Assembly: GCA_002401685.1 (NCBI GenBank)
Contig: NVTU01000008.1
Coordinates: forward strand, 22,077 to 86,076
Direction of reading: 5' to 3'
Length of the DNA: 64,000 nt
Source of the DNA: Kordiimonadales bacterium
Lineage (GTDB): Bacteria; Pseudomonadota; Alphaproteobacteria; Sphingomonadales; Kordiimonadaceae
The position numbers and the translations under genes were made by a program. Shown piece by piece: positions 27,963 to 37,561 of the stretch. The number at the start of each line of letters is the position of its first letter. The first letter of the stretch is position 1. The notes under the pieces were generated by a model. The model worked only from the letters and a program-made list of their open reading frames with translations, had not been told where the DNA came from and did not search any database.

Positions 27963-28994
27963 TTATCGGCGGAAGGCTTTAATTGTCGCAGCAAGTTCAG
28001 CAACATTTTCTGGCGGTGTTTCCGGCACAAAGCCATGCCCAAGGTTAAACACATGCGCGCCGCCTTTCAGGCTTTCAAGAATACGGTTGGTCTCATCCAC
28101 CATTTGTTTGCCGCCCGCTACAACCAGATGCGGGTCCAAATTACCCTGCACACAGACCTGACTTTGCACTTCCGATACCGCCCACCCGAGAGGGACCCCT
28201 GTATCAAGCGAAACAGCGTCTACGCCAGTACGGGATACAAAGTCAGGTAACAGGGCGCCAGCAAGCCTTGGAAAGCCAATTATCGGTGTTTCACTGTGCT
28301 TAGCACGAATCTTTTCCACAATTGCCTTGGTAGGCTCGATCACCCATTTCTCAAACATTGTCTCAGGCAAAGCAGCCGACCAGCTATCAAAAATCTGGAC
28401 AACTTCAGCACCAGCTTCAATCTGGGCACATAAATATTCAGCGGTAGAGTCAACAAGAATATCGAGTATTTTTCCAAAAAGCTCAGGGTTCCCGTACCCT
28501 AGCTGACGTGCGGCGGCATGGTCTTTACTACCCTGACCACCGATCATGTAGGTCGCTACAGTCCAAGGAGATCCCGCAAAACCAATAAGCGTTACATTGT
28601 CAGGCAAGCTATTTGAAAGCCTCGACACTGTCTTGTAGACAGACCCCATTTTGTCGTGAAACCCGCTCATTGACAGGTTTGCAAAAGCTTTTTCCGTGGC
28701 AATGGGATCCAGGCGAGGGCCTACACCTTGCTCAAACCAAACCTTTTGGCCAAGCCCATCTGGTACGACCAAAATATCTGCAAAAAGAATTGCGCCGTCC
28801 ATACCATAGCGACGGATGGGCTGCAGAGTCACTTCCTCGGCTTTTTCAGGTGTGTAGCAAAAATCTAGAAACGAAGGCGTTGTCTCCCTAACTTTGCGGT
28901 ACTCCGGCAAATACCGGCCAGCCTGACGCATAAACCAGAAAGGAACTCTGTCACCAGGATTGCCTTTAAGAGTTTCAAGTAAGATTTTTGACAT
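27963..28994 (-). CDS. hemE: Uroporphyrinogen decarboxylase
   Basis: A 343-residue enzyme converting uroporphyrinogen III to coproporphyrinogen III. The N-terminal signature is RVPFWFMRQAGRYLPEYRKVR, the second is IGFAGSPWTVATYMIGGQGS, and the end is VFNLGHGFVPETPPENV. It is the left flank of the putative replication origin, as in Caulobacter. Confidence 0.97.
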   Translation of the reverse strand: MSKILLETLKGNPGDRVPFWFMRQAGRYLPEYRKVRETTPSFLDFCYTPEKAEEVTLQPIRRYGMDGAILFADILVVPDGLGQKVWFEQGVGPRLDPIATEKAFANLSMSGFHDKMGSVYKTVSRLSNSLPDNVTLIGFAGSPWTVATYMIGGQGSKDHAAARQLGYGNPELFGKILDILVDSTAEYLCAQIEAGAEVVQIFDSWSAALPETMFEKWVIEPTKAIVEKIRAKHSETPIIGFPRLAGALLPDFVSRTGVDAVSLDTGVPLGWAVSEVQSQVCVQGNLDPHLVVAGGKQMVDETNRILESLKGGAHVFNLGHGFVPETPPENVAELAATIKAFRR

Positions 28995-29117
28995 GGAAGT
29001 TTGACCTGACTGAAAGAGGGAAACGAAGCCGCCTTAAGCTCTGCTCTAATACATTAATATATATATATAGAAATATAGTAGTGGTAGTAGATAGCTGTGA
29101 ATTGTGGGGAAAACTAT

Positions 29118-29138
29118 TTATCCACATGTTTATACACA
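29118..29138 (+). promoter_or_regulatory. Pair of DnaA boxes in oriC
   Basis: TTATCCACA (29118-29126, perfect) and TTATACACA (29130-29138, fits TTWTNCACA) in the same orientation, 12 bases start to start. Confidence 0.85.
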
Positions 29139-29171
29139 TTTCCTAACCAAGCATACTAGCCTCAAAAAAAA

Positions 29172-29180
29172 TGTGGATAA
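29172..29180 (-). promoter_or_regulatory. DnaA box in oriC
   Basis: TGTGGATAA on the plus strand, a perfect TTATCCACA on the minus strand. Confidence 0.85.
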
Positions 29181-29385
29181 AACTTGGGTTAACTCAAAAA
29201 CCTTAGGGAAAACCAACAGATTTAATTATGGGGATAAGTTTTAAAACGCGGTTTTCTGGGCTTCTGAAGTTATCCTGTATCCCCGTAATTTCTGGTTTGG
29301 GATAAAAAGGGCAAACTTATGGATGACCTCTTCACAATATGTGGTTAAGTGCCGTACCCTAGGTATTCCACTGGTTACTAACAAT

Positions 29386-29394
29386 TTATCCACA
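29386..29394 (+). promoter_or_regulatory. DnaA box near the ppsR start
   Basis: Perfect TTATCCACA 43 bases before the ppsR start, so DnaA binding here could also affect ppsR transcription. Confidence 0.8.
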
Positions 29395-29436
29395 GGCTGT
29401 TCCCATGAGTCGCACACAGCCAATTAAGGTTTGAAA

Positions 29437-30345
29437 ATGGCCACTCCTTATGCTGATGTGTCAGCCGATAAAGATGATGATAGTGAGATTTTTCATCTGC
29501 ATCTAGTTTCAGATTCTACCGGCGAAACACTGGAGGCCATTGTCTCCGCCGCGTTGGTTCAGTTTGAAGGGGTGAAAGTACGCAAGCATTTTTGGCCTTT
29601 GGTAAGGTCAGCCTTGCAGATGAACCGCCTGATGATTGATATTGCTGAAGACCCGGGTCTAGTGATGTATACGCTGGTCAACCGCGAGATCCGCGAAGTT
29701 TTGGAAAAATGCTGTTTGGAAGAAAACTTGCCGGCACTTTCTATCCTTGATCCGGTGATCAATTTGCTGGGCTCATACTTTGGCCAGAAAGCATCGCGAA
29801 AACCAGGCCGCCAACATATTATGGATGCGCATTATTTCCAGCGTATTGATGCGCTGCATTTTACGATGGCTCATGATGACGGGCAGCTTGTGGAAAACGC
29901 GGCAGAGGCTGATATTATTCTGGTCGGCGTGTCGCGCTCCTCAAAAACACCCACGAGCATTTATTTGGCCAACAAAGGTTTCAAGACAATGAACGTGCCC
30001 TTTGTGCACGGCTGCCCAATGCCTGCTGAACTTAATGGTTTGGAAAACACGTTTGTATTGGGGCTGACAACCAGCGTTGAACGGCTGGTTCAAATTCGGA
30101 CAAACCGGCTGCGATCCCTTAAGGAAAGCGCGGATGCAGATTATACAAACCAATTGCATATTCAGGACGAAGTGAAAGAATGCCGGCGCTATTGTACTGA
30201 ACGTGGATGGCAAATTCTGGATGTGACCAGACGGTCGATTGAAGAATCGGCGGCGGCTATTTTAAACAGGTATCAGACATGGCTCGATAAGCAGGAAGAT
30301 GGTGCTTTGCATAAACGTAGGCCACAATCCAAGGACCTGCAGTGA
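29437..30345 (+). CDS. ppsR: Pyruvate,phosphate dikinase / PEP synthase regulatory protein (DUF299)
   Basis: A 302-residue bifunctional serine/threonine kinase and phosphotransferase family protein that inactivates and reactivates PPDK or PEP synthase. The N-terminal FHLHLVSDSTGETLEAIVSAAL and the P-loop GVSRSSKTPTSIYLANKG match the family. The ATG at 29437 has AAGG seven bases upstream; a TTG at 29431 is less likely. It heads the run ppsR-maf-aroE-coaE-dnaQ, whose genes overlap by 4-8 bases, pointing to one operon read away from the origin. Confidence 0.95.
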   Translation: MATPYADVSADKDDDSEIFHLHLVSDSTGETLEAIVSAALVQFEGVKVRKHFWPLVRSALQMNRLMIDIAEDPGLVMYTLVNREIREVLEKCCLEENLPALSILDPVINLLGSYFGQKASRKPGRQHIMDAHYFQRIDALHFTMAHDDGQLVENAAEADIILVGVSRSSKTPTSIYLANKGFKTMNVPFVHGCPMPAELNGLENTFVLGLTTSVERLVQIRTNRLRSLKESADADYTNQLHIQDEVKECRRYCTERGWQILDVTRRSIEESAAAILNRYQTWLDKQEDGALHKRRPQSKDLQ

Positions 30346-30938
30346 CTAACATCATTTTGGCCTCTGCCAGTAAAACACGGGCTGATATGCTGCTAAAGGC
30401 TGGTGTTTCATTCTGTACCGAGAAACCGCTAACCGATGAAGGTGCTTTGAAGGCCGCGCTTGTTGCTGAAGCCGCACCCGCCCGTGATATTGCTGATGCG
30501 CTGGCGGATGCCAAAGCCAGATCGGTCTCTCTCATAAATCCTGACGCGCTGATCATTGGTGCAGACCAAGTCTTGACGCAAGGGGGCTCGCTTTTTTCCA
30601 AGGCAAAAAACCGGGAAGAAGCAGAGCAAACACTGAACGTGTTATCGGCACAAACCCATGACCTGTATAGTGCGGCTGTTGTGTATTTAGGCGGCCAACC
30701 GCTGTGGCGCACGGTCACAAAAGTATCCCTGACTATGAGGCCACTATCTGCGGACTTTATTACCACCTATTTAGACGCGCTTGGCGAGGATGCTTTTTGG
30801 TCGGTTGGCTGCTATCAGATAGAAGGGCTTGGCGCGCAGCTTTTCACGCAAGTTAAGGGGGACTATTTTACAGTCCTCGGCTTGCCGCTGTTGCCACTAT
30901 TGGATTTTCTCCGCGGGTACGGTGCGTTGAAGAAATGA
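30342..30938 (+). CDS. maf: Maf family nucleotide pyrophosphatase
   Basis: A 198-residue Maf protein, hydrolysing dTTP/UTP or modified nucleotides. N-terminal NIILASASKTRADMLLKAGV is the family signature, followed by DALIIGADQVL and GCYQIEGLGAQLF. The GTG start overlaps the ppsR stop by four bases. Specificity (YhdE or YceF type) cannot be set from sequence by eye. Confidence 0.94.
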   Translation: MTNIILASASKTRADMLLKAGVSFCTEKPLTDEGALKAALVAEAAPARDIADALADAKARSVSLINPDALIIGADQVLTQGGSLFSKAKNREEAEQTLNVLSAQTHDLYSAAVVYLGGQPLWRTVTKVSLTMRPLSADFITTYLDALGEDAFWSVGCYQIEGLGAQLFTQVKGDYFTVLGLPLLPLLDFLRGYGALKK

Positions 30939-31795
30939 GTAAGAAGAGTGTAATGGATAACAGTTTCCTCAAAAATGCAGCGGTGATTGGTTTTCCTATT
31001 ACCCAGTCGCTTTCGCCTTTGATCCACGAACACTGGATGGAGGAAGTTGGGATAGTTGGCAGTTACAGTGCGGTTGAAGTTGACCCTGGTGCCTTGGCTG
31101 ATTTTGTGAAGTCGGCACACGCGAAAGGCCTATCCGGTTTTAATGTGACCGTGCCGCACAAAACTGAAATTCTGCAGTATCTGGACACGGTTGCGCCGCT
31201 CGCGCGTCAAATGGGGGCTGTGAATACGGTAAAAATTTCGGCTGACGGCAAGTTGTCCGGATTTAATACCGACGGTATTGGCCTGGTAAACCATTTGAAA
31301 GCAAGTGTGCCAGCATTCCCCCTAGATAAACCTGCGCTTATTCTAGGGGCGGGCGGTGCGGCGCGCGCGGCAGCCTTGGGGTTGCTGACAGAAAAACTAC
31401 CTATGGTGATGATTGCCAACCGGACCCGCGAAAAAGCCGAAAAAATTGCAATAGAGATTGGCCGCGGCCGGATGACCGTTGTAGATTGGGATGAACGGAA
31501 TGCTGCCGTTGCTGCTGCTGGGCTTATTGTTAATACGACGGTGCTCGGCATGACAGGCCAGCACCCGCTTGTGCTTGATCTGACGCACGCCGCAAAAGAT
31601 ACGGTTGTCTACGACATTGTTTATAAACCACTTGAAACGGATCTTTTAAAAAATGCGAAAAGCTTTGGGCTGAGGACAGTCGATGGCCTTGGTATGTTAG
31701 TATTGCAAGGAGCTGCCGCATTTAAAATTTGGTTCGGGCATGATGTTGGTTTCACGGCTGATTTACGGGCTAAATTGGAGGCACAATTGCCGTGA
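30935..31795 (+). CDS. aroE: Shikimate dehydrogenase
   Basis: A 286-residue NADPH-dependent enzyme of aromatic amino acid synthesis. Substrate-binding motif [17 protein letters not shown], the conserved Lys/Asp in [12 protein letters not shown] and [10 protein letters not shown], and the NADP fold [18 protein letters not shown]. The ATG overlaps the maf stop by four bases. Confidence 0.96.
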   Translation: MSKKSVMDNSFLKNAAVIGFPITQSLSPLIHEHWMEEVGIVGSYSAVEVDPGALADFVKSAHAKGLSGFNVTVPHKTEILQYLDTVAPLARQMGAVNTVKISADGKLSGFNTDGIGLVNHLKASVPAFPLDKPALILGAGGAARAAALGLLTEKLPMVMIANRTREKAEKIAIEIGRGRMTVVDWDERNAAVAAAGLIVNTTVLGMTGQHPLVLDLTHAAKDTVVYDIVYKPLETDLLKNAKSFGLRTVDGLGMLVLQGAAAFKIWFGHDVGFTADLRAKLEAQLP

Positions 31796-32394
31796 TTATT
31801 GTTGGCCTAACCGGGTCCATAGGGATGGGGAAAAGTGAAACCGCAAAAATGTTTGCAGCCGAAGGGGTGCCTGTTTTTGATGCGGACGCTGCAGTACATA
31901 GTCTGCAGGCAAAAGGCGGCGCGGCGATTGCGCCAATTGAAGCGGTTTTCCCCAGTGTAATTACAGAGGGCGTATTAGACCGAGGAAAATTAGGCGAGAT
32001 TATTTTCTCGGACACCGAGGCAAAAGCCACACTCGAAGCGATCATTCATCCGATGGTGGGCGATATGCGCACGGGCTTTTTCCAAAAAGCTAAAACAAAT
32101 AACGTCCCTTTTGTGGTACTGGACATTCCGCTCCTGTTTGAAACGCACGGTGACAAAGCCTGTCACAAGGTTGTTGTCGCATCAGCACCCGGCGACGTGC
32201 AGCGCGGCCGCGTTCTAAAGCGGCCAGGGATGACTGTCGAAAAATTCGAGAAAATTCTAGGCAAGCAACTGCCAGATGCAGAAAAACGAGCCAAAGCGGA
32301 CTATATTGTGGAAACGGATAAAGGCCTTGATTATGCTCGGCAGCAAGTTGCGACCATTGTCAAAACACTGAGGGATATAAGCCAAGATGCGTGA
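31792..32394 (+). CDS. coaE: Dephospho-CoA kinase
   Basis: A 200-residue kinase for the last step of coenzyme A synthesis. P-loop [18 protein letters not shown], then [13 protein letters not shown] and [30 protein letters not shown] start at 31792 overlaps the aroE stop by four bases; its own end overlaps dnaQ by eight. Confidence 0.96.
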   Translation: MIIVGLTGSIGMGKSETAKMFAAEGVPVFDADAAVHSLQAKGGAAIAPIEAVFPSVITEGVLDRGKLGEIIFSDTEAKATLEAIIHPMVGDMRTGFFQKAKTNNVPFVVLDIPLLFETHGDKACHKVVVASAPGDVQRGRVLKRPGMTVEKFEKILGKQLPDAEKRAKADYIVETDKGLDYARQQVATIVKTLRDISQDA

Positions 32395-33052
32395 GTTGAT
32401 TTTTGATACGGAAACTACTGGGTTTGACCCGCTTTCTGGTGACAGGCTGATTGAAATTGGCCTTGTTGAAATGGTCGACCGGTCTCTCACAGGGAATCAT
32501 TATCATGTGTATGTAAATCCGGAGCGTGATGTGCCTGAAGGGGCTGTGAAAATTCACGGACTAACCACTGAATTTCTTGCTGACAAACAAGTATTCTCGG
32601 AAGTGATGGACGAGTTTCTCGAGTATATCGGGGATGATAGTGTGCTGGTTGCCCACAATGCTGATTTTGATATGAGGTTTATCAATTGGGAACTAGAACA
32701 CGCCGGGCGACCCATCATCCACAAAAAGCGCTTCATTGATACGCTGGCGATTGCGCGGACAAAATATCCAGGTGCTGCCAACAGTTTGGATGCGCTCTGC
32801 AAACGGTTTTCGATCAACAATGCCCACCGAACTTTGCACGGCGCATTGCTCGATGCTGAGATTTTGGCTGAAGTATATATTGAGCTGCTTGGTGGCCGCC
32901 AAGGTGGCATGGATTTGTCGGTGATTAAAGAAGCGCGGGCCATTGTTGAGAAGAAAAAACGGGAACATCGCCGGTTCCCAGCCAGTGCTGAAGATTTAGT
33001 CGCGCACACGGAATTTCTGAAAAAGCTCAAAGATCCTATCTGGAACCAGTGA
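32387..33052 (+). CDS. dnaQ: DNA polymerase III epsilon subunit (proofreading exonuclease)
   Basis: A 221-residue DEDDh 3'-5' exonuclease. Exo[23 protein letters not shown], Exo[20 protein letters not shown], and Exo[21 protein letters not shown] supply the acidic residues and the catalytic His. The C-terminal tail for binding the alpha subunit is present. It is co-transcribed with coaE next to the origin. Confidence 0.96.
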   Translation: MRELIFDTETTGFDPLSGDRLIEIGLVEMVDRSLTGNHYHVYVNPERDVPEGAVKIHGLTTEFLADKQVFSEVMDEFLEYIGDDSVLVAHNADFDMRFINWELEHAGRPIIHKKRFIDTLAIARTKYPGAANSLDALCKRFSINNAHRTLHGALLDAEILAEVYIELLGGRQGGMDLSVIKEARAIVEKKKREHRRFPASAEDLVAHTEFLKKLKDPIWNQ

Positions 33053-33063
33053 AGGAGATGCTT

Positions 33064-33675
33064 GTGAGAAAGATTACCACACTCGAAGCGCTTGAGGCTC
33101 TATACGGCGATCCCGTTGTGAACGCCGTTAAAAAAGAAACTCGCACTCTTACACCTGAGTATCGCCGCTGGATCGAAAGTTCAAATTTCTTTGCTATTGC
33201 CAGTATTGGCGCAAACGGCGTTGATTGCTCTCCGCGCGGTGACGCCTCAGGGCAGCTATTCCGGGTTTTGGATGACGAAACGATTGCGGTGCCGGACCGG
33301 CGCGGTAATAACCGACTTGATACACTAAAAAACATCGTTGCTGACCCGCGTGTCTCGCTGCTATTTCTTATTCCAGGTATCAATGAAACCTTGCGTATTA
33401 GGGGCCGAGCTACACTTACCGACGATCAGACGCTGCTCGAGAGTTTTGACATGGGCGGCAAAAAACCAGCAGCGGTTATTTTGATCGAGATTGATGCTGT
33501 GTATTTCCAATGTGCCCGCGCCTTGAAACGGGCGCGATTATGGGAACAGGGTGCGCAGCGCACCAAAGGTGATGTGCCAACGGCAGGTCAAATGGTCGCT
33601 AGCGCCATCGCAGGATTTGACGGCGACGCTTATGATAGCGTTCTAGACGAGCGGCAAAAAACTACGCTTTATTAG
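33064..33675 (+). CDS. Pyridoxamine 5'-phosphate oxidase-like FMN-binding protein
   Basis: A 203-residue split-barrel flavin-binding protein: SSNFFAIASIGANGVDCSPRGDASGQLF, AVPDRRGNNRLDTLKNIVADPRVSLLFLIPG and a C-terminal RARLWEQG. This is the PNPOx-like group related to MSMEG_1061, not a vitamin B6 oxidase. AAGGAG lies six bases before the GTG at 33064; a GTG at 33049 overlapping dnaQ is possible. Its stop overlaps the stop of the converging lepB paralogue by four bases. Substrate unknown. Confidence 0.82.
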   Translation: MRKITTLEALEALYGDPVVNAVKKETRTLTPEYRRWIESSNFFAIASIGANGVDCSPRGDASGQLFRVLDDETIAVPDRRGNNRLDTLKNIVADPRVSLLFLIPGINETLRIRGRATLTDDQTLLESFDMGGKKPAAVILIEIDAVYFQCARALKRARLWEQGAQRTKGDVPTAGQMVASAIAGFDGDAYDSVLDERQKTTLY

Positions 33676-34430
33676 TCAATATAATCGAAGAATCGACCGA
33701 ACGGGATGCCAAGCGGGCAGGTGATGTCTTTGCCTTGATCGCAATCATAAAGGCTGAACGTTGTGATGCCCGCACGGCCAACCAGATACTCATGTTTTAC
33801 GTATCCAATGGTACCCGGCCCACGCGCCCTGCTGTCTTGGCTTCCGTCCCGGTTATCACCCATCATAAAATAGTGTCCGGCGGGCACCTTGAACCGGTTT
33901 GTGTTATCCATACGCGCGCGGTCAGATTGCTCGTAAATGCGGTGAACCACACCGTTCGGAAGGGTTTCGTCATATTCTTTTACTGAAATAGAACGACCAT
34001 TATAGTTGGTATAATTGACATCGCGAACAAACGCTCGTTCAACCATTTTGTTGTTGATATAGAGGCGCCCGGATATCATTTGTACGGTATCACCTGGTAG
34101 GCCAATAACGCGTTTAATGAAGGCTTCATTCCCGATATTTGCAGGAACAAAAACGGCTACGTCGCCGCGCTTTGGTATGCTGCTTAGGGCGCGGTCCGTA
34201 AAGATAAATTTTGGCTCAAAAAGCACGCTGTACCGGTTATAGCCGTATGCATACTTGGAAACGAACAGCCGGTCCCCGACCTCAAGCGTTGGCTCCATAC
34301 TGCCGCTGGGGATATGAAAGCTACTCCAGCCAAAAGTGGTAAAGACCAGAAAGAAAACCACAACAAAGAGAATGTCTTTCAACAGGGATTTCACAGTGGT
34401 TTTTTGATTTTTTTCTAGTTTTTTTGCCAA
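33672..34430 (-). CDS. lepB: Signal peptidase I (second copy)
   Basis: A 252-residue type I signal peptidase. One N-terminal membrane segment, catalytic Ser44 in PSGSMEPTLEVGDRLFVSKYAYG, catalytic Lys in FIKRVIGLPGD, and MMGDNRDGSQDSRARG. It cleaves signal peptides on the outer face of the inner membrane. It is 12 bases downstream of a close paralogue; the N-terminus is shorter and the segment between substrate-binding motifs differs. All catalytic residues are present, so both copies should be active. Confidence 0.93.
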   Translation of the reverse strand: MAKKLEKNQKTTVKSLLKDILFVVVFFLVFTTFGWSSFHIPSGSMEPTLEVGDRLFVSKYAYGYNRYSVLFEPKFIFTDRALSSIPKRGDVAVFVPANIGNEAFIKRVIGLPGDTVQMISGRLYINNKMVERAFVRDVNYTNYNGRSISVKEYDETLPNGVVHRIYEQSDRARMDNTNRFKVPAGHYFMMGDNRDGSQDSRARGPGTIGYVKHEYLVGRAGITTFSLYDCDQGKDITCPLGIPFGRFFDYID

Positions 34431-34442
34431 AACATGGAGACC

Positions 34443-35243
34443 TTATTCAACGATATTAAAAAAGCGACCGAACGGAATACCTAAGGGGCAAGTAACCTCT
34501 TTGCCTTGATCACAATCATAAAGACTGAAAGTTGTGACATCTGCGCGGCCAACAAGATACTTGTGCGCGATATAGCCCATAGCTCCGTAGCCTTTAACCC
34601 GACTGTCACCACTACCGTCCCTATTGTCGCCCATCATAAAATAATGGCCTGCAGGCACAACAAACTTGCCAGTATTATCATAGGTGCTTGCATCGGACCG
34701 TTCGTAAATGCGGTGCTCGACGCCGCCAGGCAGCGTCTCGATATATTCTTTAGCAATAATATCGTGTCCTAGATAACTGGTATAATGAACATCACGCGCA
34801 AACTTTCGCGGCACCATTTCACCGTTTATATATAGGCGGCCACGGGTCATTTGAACGGTATCACCCGGCAACCCTACTAGACGTTTGATAAAATCCGTGT
34901 CGTCTAAGTAAGGCAGAGTGAAAACCACGACATCACCACGCTCCGGAACGCTGCTTACAACATGCGCCTCCGGCAAAGCCTCAGGATCAAAGGGAACACT
35001 GTACCGGCTGTATCCGTAGGCGAACTTTGATACAAAAATGCGGTCACCTACCTCAAGCGTGGGTTCCATGCTGCCGCTTGGGATGTGAAAAGCACTCCAG
35101 GCAAAAACTGTGAAGATAAAGTAGAAAACTATTATAAAGCCAATATCTTTTAAAAGTGTCCGTAGATCGCTTTTTTCACTCTCGTTAGGTGTATTGGTTT
35201 CTATCGTGTCGGGAGAGGTATGTTCCTCTGGCTGGTCGCTCAT
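34443..35243 (-). CDS. lepB: Signal peptidase I (first copy)
   Basis: A 266-residue type I signal peptidase with an acidic 30-residue N-terminal extension, a single membrane anchor, catalytic Ser58 in IPSGSMEPTLEVGDRIFVSKFAYG, Lys in FIKRLVGLPGD and MMGDNRDGSGDSRVKG. The C-terminus SLYDCDQGKEVTCPLGIPFGRFF is nearly identical to that of the downstream copy, showing a tandem duplication. Confidence 0.94.
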   Translation of the reverse strand: MSDQPEEHTSPDTIETNTPNESEKSDLRTLLKDIGFIIVFYFIFTVFAWSAFHIPSGSMEPTLEVGDRIFVSKFAYGYSRYSVPFDPEALPEAHVVSSVPERGDVVVFTLPYLDDTDFIKRLVGLPGDTVQMTRGRLYINGEMVPRKFARDVHYTSYLGHDIIAKEYIETLPGGVEHRIYERSDASTYDNTGKFVVPAGHYFMMGDNRDGSGDSRVKGYGAMGYIAHKYLVGRADVTTFSLYDCDQGKEVTCPLGIPFGRFFNIVE

Positions 35244-35604
35244 CTTTGTCCCTTATAGGTCGCTGTCTTTTTATATTTATAGGCGTGAGTTTAGTGTGCT
35301 GGCGACTATTTGCAAAGGCTGAATATAGTGTCAGGTGGCGCTTTTCAAGCAAGCGAATAGATAACACGTCACACCAATCTTGGTTATTAAGTCCGCCCAT
35401 CACTAAAAAACTTACATATTTAATTGCCGGTCGCCCTTGCAGCGTAAGCGATTGAACCCTATATAGGCCCTGAAACAAGCTGTCTTTCGATTGTTTTTGA
35501 AAGCCAGTTTTATTTAGCATTAATGCGACGAAATAGCCCAGGAGGCTGCAATAGGATGCTCTTTGAGGTCCAAAGCAGTCGGCTGCAACCGGATGAGGTA
35601 AAAA
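35244..35604. other. Regulatory region between lepB and dnaK
   Basis: 361 bases without a supported gene, between divergent lepB and dnaK. It holds the heat-shock-type promoter at 35436-35464. Open frames that cross it on the minus strand run on antisense into dnaK and are not believable. Confidence 0.6.
35436..35464 (+). promoter_or_regulatory. Candidate sigma-32 promoter of dnaK
   Basis: CTTGCAG at 35436-35442, a 14-base spacer and CCCTATAT at 35457-35464 resemble the alphaproteobacterial RpoH pattern (CTTG..., then CCCCAT-like). It leaves a leader of about 130 bases before dnaK. Confidence 0.45.
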
Positions 35605-37533
35605 ATGGGTAAAGTTATCGGTATCGATTTGGGTACAACAAACTCTTGTGTATCTATCATGGACGGCTCTAAGCCAAAAGTAATTGAAAATGCAGAGGGT
35701 GGTCGCACGACCCCGTCTGTTGTTGGTTTTTCCGACGAAGGCGAACGCCTTGTAGGTCAGCCGGCGAAACGCCAGGCAGTAACCAACCCTGGTGATACGC
35801 TTTATGCGATTAAGCGTTTGATCGGTCGTACATATGAAGACCCGACCACGCAAAAAGATAAAGACATGGTTCCTTACGACATCGTCAAAGCTGACAACGG
35901 CGATGCGTGGGTAGAAGCCAAAGGCGAAAAATATTCTCCGAGCCAGGTATCTGCAATGATCCTTCAGAAAATGAAGGAAACAGCGGAAAGCTATTTGGGC
36001 GAAACTGTTGACCAGGCGGTTATCACCGTTCCTGCGTATTTCAACGATGCTCAGCGTCAGGCTACTAAAGATGCTGGTAAGATCGCCGGCCTTGAAGTGC
36101 TCAGGATTATCAATGAGCCAACAGCTGCGGCTCTTGCATACGGTTTGGAAAAAGAAGACGGCCACACAATCGCGGTGTTTGACCTCGGTGGTGGTACTTT
36201 TGACGTATCGATCCTTGAGATCGGCGACGGCGTTTTCGAGGTGAAGTCTACCAACGGTGATACCTTCCTCGGCGGTGAAGATTTTGACATGCGCTTGGTT
36301 GATTATTTGGCCGACGAGTTCAAAAAAGATAACACCATTGATCTCCGCAAAGACAAGATGGCTCTGCAGCGTCTTAAGGAAGCAGCAGAAAAAGCGAAGA
36401 TCGAACTTTCCTCAGCGCAGCAGACAGAAGTAAACCTGCCGTTCATCACGGCTGACGCTTCTGGTCCTAAGCACCTTCAGATCAAACTGACACGGGCAAA
36501 ACTTGAAAACCTTGTGGAAGATCTGGTTAAACGGACACTTGGCCCTTGTGCGAAAGCGCTTAAGGATGCTGGCCTAACGGCTTCTGATATTGAAAGCGTT
36601 GTGCTTGTTGGTGGGCAGACACGTATGCCTAAAATTCAGCAGCTTGTGCAGGAATTCTTCGGTCAAGAGCCACATAAAGGTGTGAACCCGGACGAAGTTG
36701 TTGCCATGGGCGCGGCTATTCAGGCGGGTGTTCTTCAGGGCGACGTTAAAGATGTACTGCTTCTTGATGTAACACCACTGTCGCTGGGTATTGAAACGCT
36801 CGGCGGTGTGTTCACTCGGCTAATCGAACGCAATACAACGATCCCAACAAAAAAAGCTCAGGTCTTTTCTACAGCAGAAGACAATCAGGGCGCTGTGACC
36901 ATCCGGGTTTTCCAGGGTGAGCGCGAAATGGCGTCAGACAATAAAATGCTCGGTCAGTTTGACCTTGTTGGTATCCCGCCAGCACCACGCGGCGTTCCGC
37001 AGGTGGAAGTAGCGTTCGATATTGACGCCAACGGCATCGTTAATGTGACGGCCAAAGACAAAGGCACAGGAAAAGAGCAGCAGATCCGCATTCAGGCATC
37101 TGGTGGTCTCTCGGATGACGATATTGAGCAGATGGTGAAAGACGCGGAAGCAAACGCTGATGCTGATAAGGCTCGTAAAGAGCTTGTTGAAGCCAAAAAC
37201 CAAGGCGAAGCGTTGATCCATACTGCAGAGAAAAGCATCTCTGAGCACGGTGACAAGGTAAGCGCCGAGGACAAAACAGCTATTGAAGCTGCAATGGCTG
37301 ACTTGAAAACGGCGCTCGAGGGCGATGATGTTTCTGACATTGGCGCTAAAACTGAAGCGCTGGCTCAAGCATCAATGAAGCTTGGTGAGCAGATCTACAA
37401 AGATAGCCAGGAAGGCGCGGAAGCACCAACCGAAGCACAGCAAGCTGACACAGCAGCAAAAGAAGCTGAAGCTGGCGATGACGATGTAGTGGATGTTGAC
37501 TTTGAAGAAGTCAAAGATGATGACAAAAAATAA
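35605..37533 (+). CDS. dnaK: Chaperone DnaK (Hsp70)
   Basis: A 642-residue Hsp70. Nucleotide-binding motifs [18 protein letters not shown], the conserved [32 protein letters not shown] and [16 protein letters not shown]; substrate-binding domain begins near [20 protein letters not shown]. The C-terminal tail is acidic and ends DDDKK rather than EEVD. It works with DnaJ (next gene) and GrpE (7.9 kb). AGGCTGCAATAGG and GATGAGGTAAAA precede the ATG. Confidence 0.98.
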   Translation: MGKVIGIDLGTTNSCVSIMDGSKPKVIENAEGGRTTPSVVGFSDEGERLVGQPAKRQAVTNPGDTLYAIKRLIGRTYEDPTTQKDKDMVPYDIVKADNGDAWVEAKGEKYSPSQVSAMILQKMKETAESYLGETVDQAVITVPAYFNDAQRQATKDAGKIAGLEVLRIINEPTAAALAYGLEKEDGHTIAVFDLGGGTFDVSILEIGDGVFEVKSTNGDTFLGGEDFDMRLVDYLADEFKKDNTIDLRKDKMALQRLKEAAEKAKIELSSAQQTEVNLPFITADASGPKHLQIKLTRAKLENLVEDLVKRTLGPCAKALKDAGLTASDIESVVLVGGQTRMPKIQQLVQEFFGQEPHKGVNPDEVVAMGAAIQAGVLQGDVKDVLLLDVTPLSLGIETLGGVFTRLIERNTTIPTKKAQVFSTAEDNQGAVTIRVFQGEREMASDNKMLGQFDLVGIPPAPRGVPQVEVAFDIDANGIVNVTAKDKGTGKEQQIRIQASGGLSDDDIEQMVKDAEANADADKARKELVEAKNQGEALIHTAEKSISEHGDKVSAEDKTAIEAAMADLKTALEGDDVSDIGAKTEALAQASMKLGEQIYKDSQEGAEAPTEAQQADTAAKEAEAGDDDVVDVDFEEVKDDDKK

Positions 37534-37561
37534 AGTGGCCGTTAACGCCATTTAAAAAGAT

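Larger units (their letters stand above)
28995..29436. other. Putative chromosomal replication origin (oriC)
   Basis: This 442-base gap between hemE and the ppsR-type gene has four strong DnaA boxes: TTATCCACA at 29118-29126 and 29386-29394 (plus), TTATACACA at 29130-29138 (plus), and TTATCCACA at 29172-29180 (minus). Near-boxes are at 29229-29237 and 29340-29348. An AT-rich alternating tract is at 29049-29080, followed by TAG triplets at 29076-29094. In Caulobacter the origin also lies between hemE and the DUF299 gene. No dnaA is adjacent, which is usual in this class. Confidence 0.88.

Noticed and set aside
35185..36165. 326-codon frame on the minus strand over the dnaK promoter and 5' end
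   Set aside because: It is antisense to dnaK and has a composition of Cys, Arg and Phe unlike real proteins here; it would cover the dnaK promoter.
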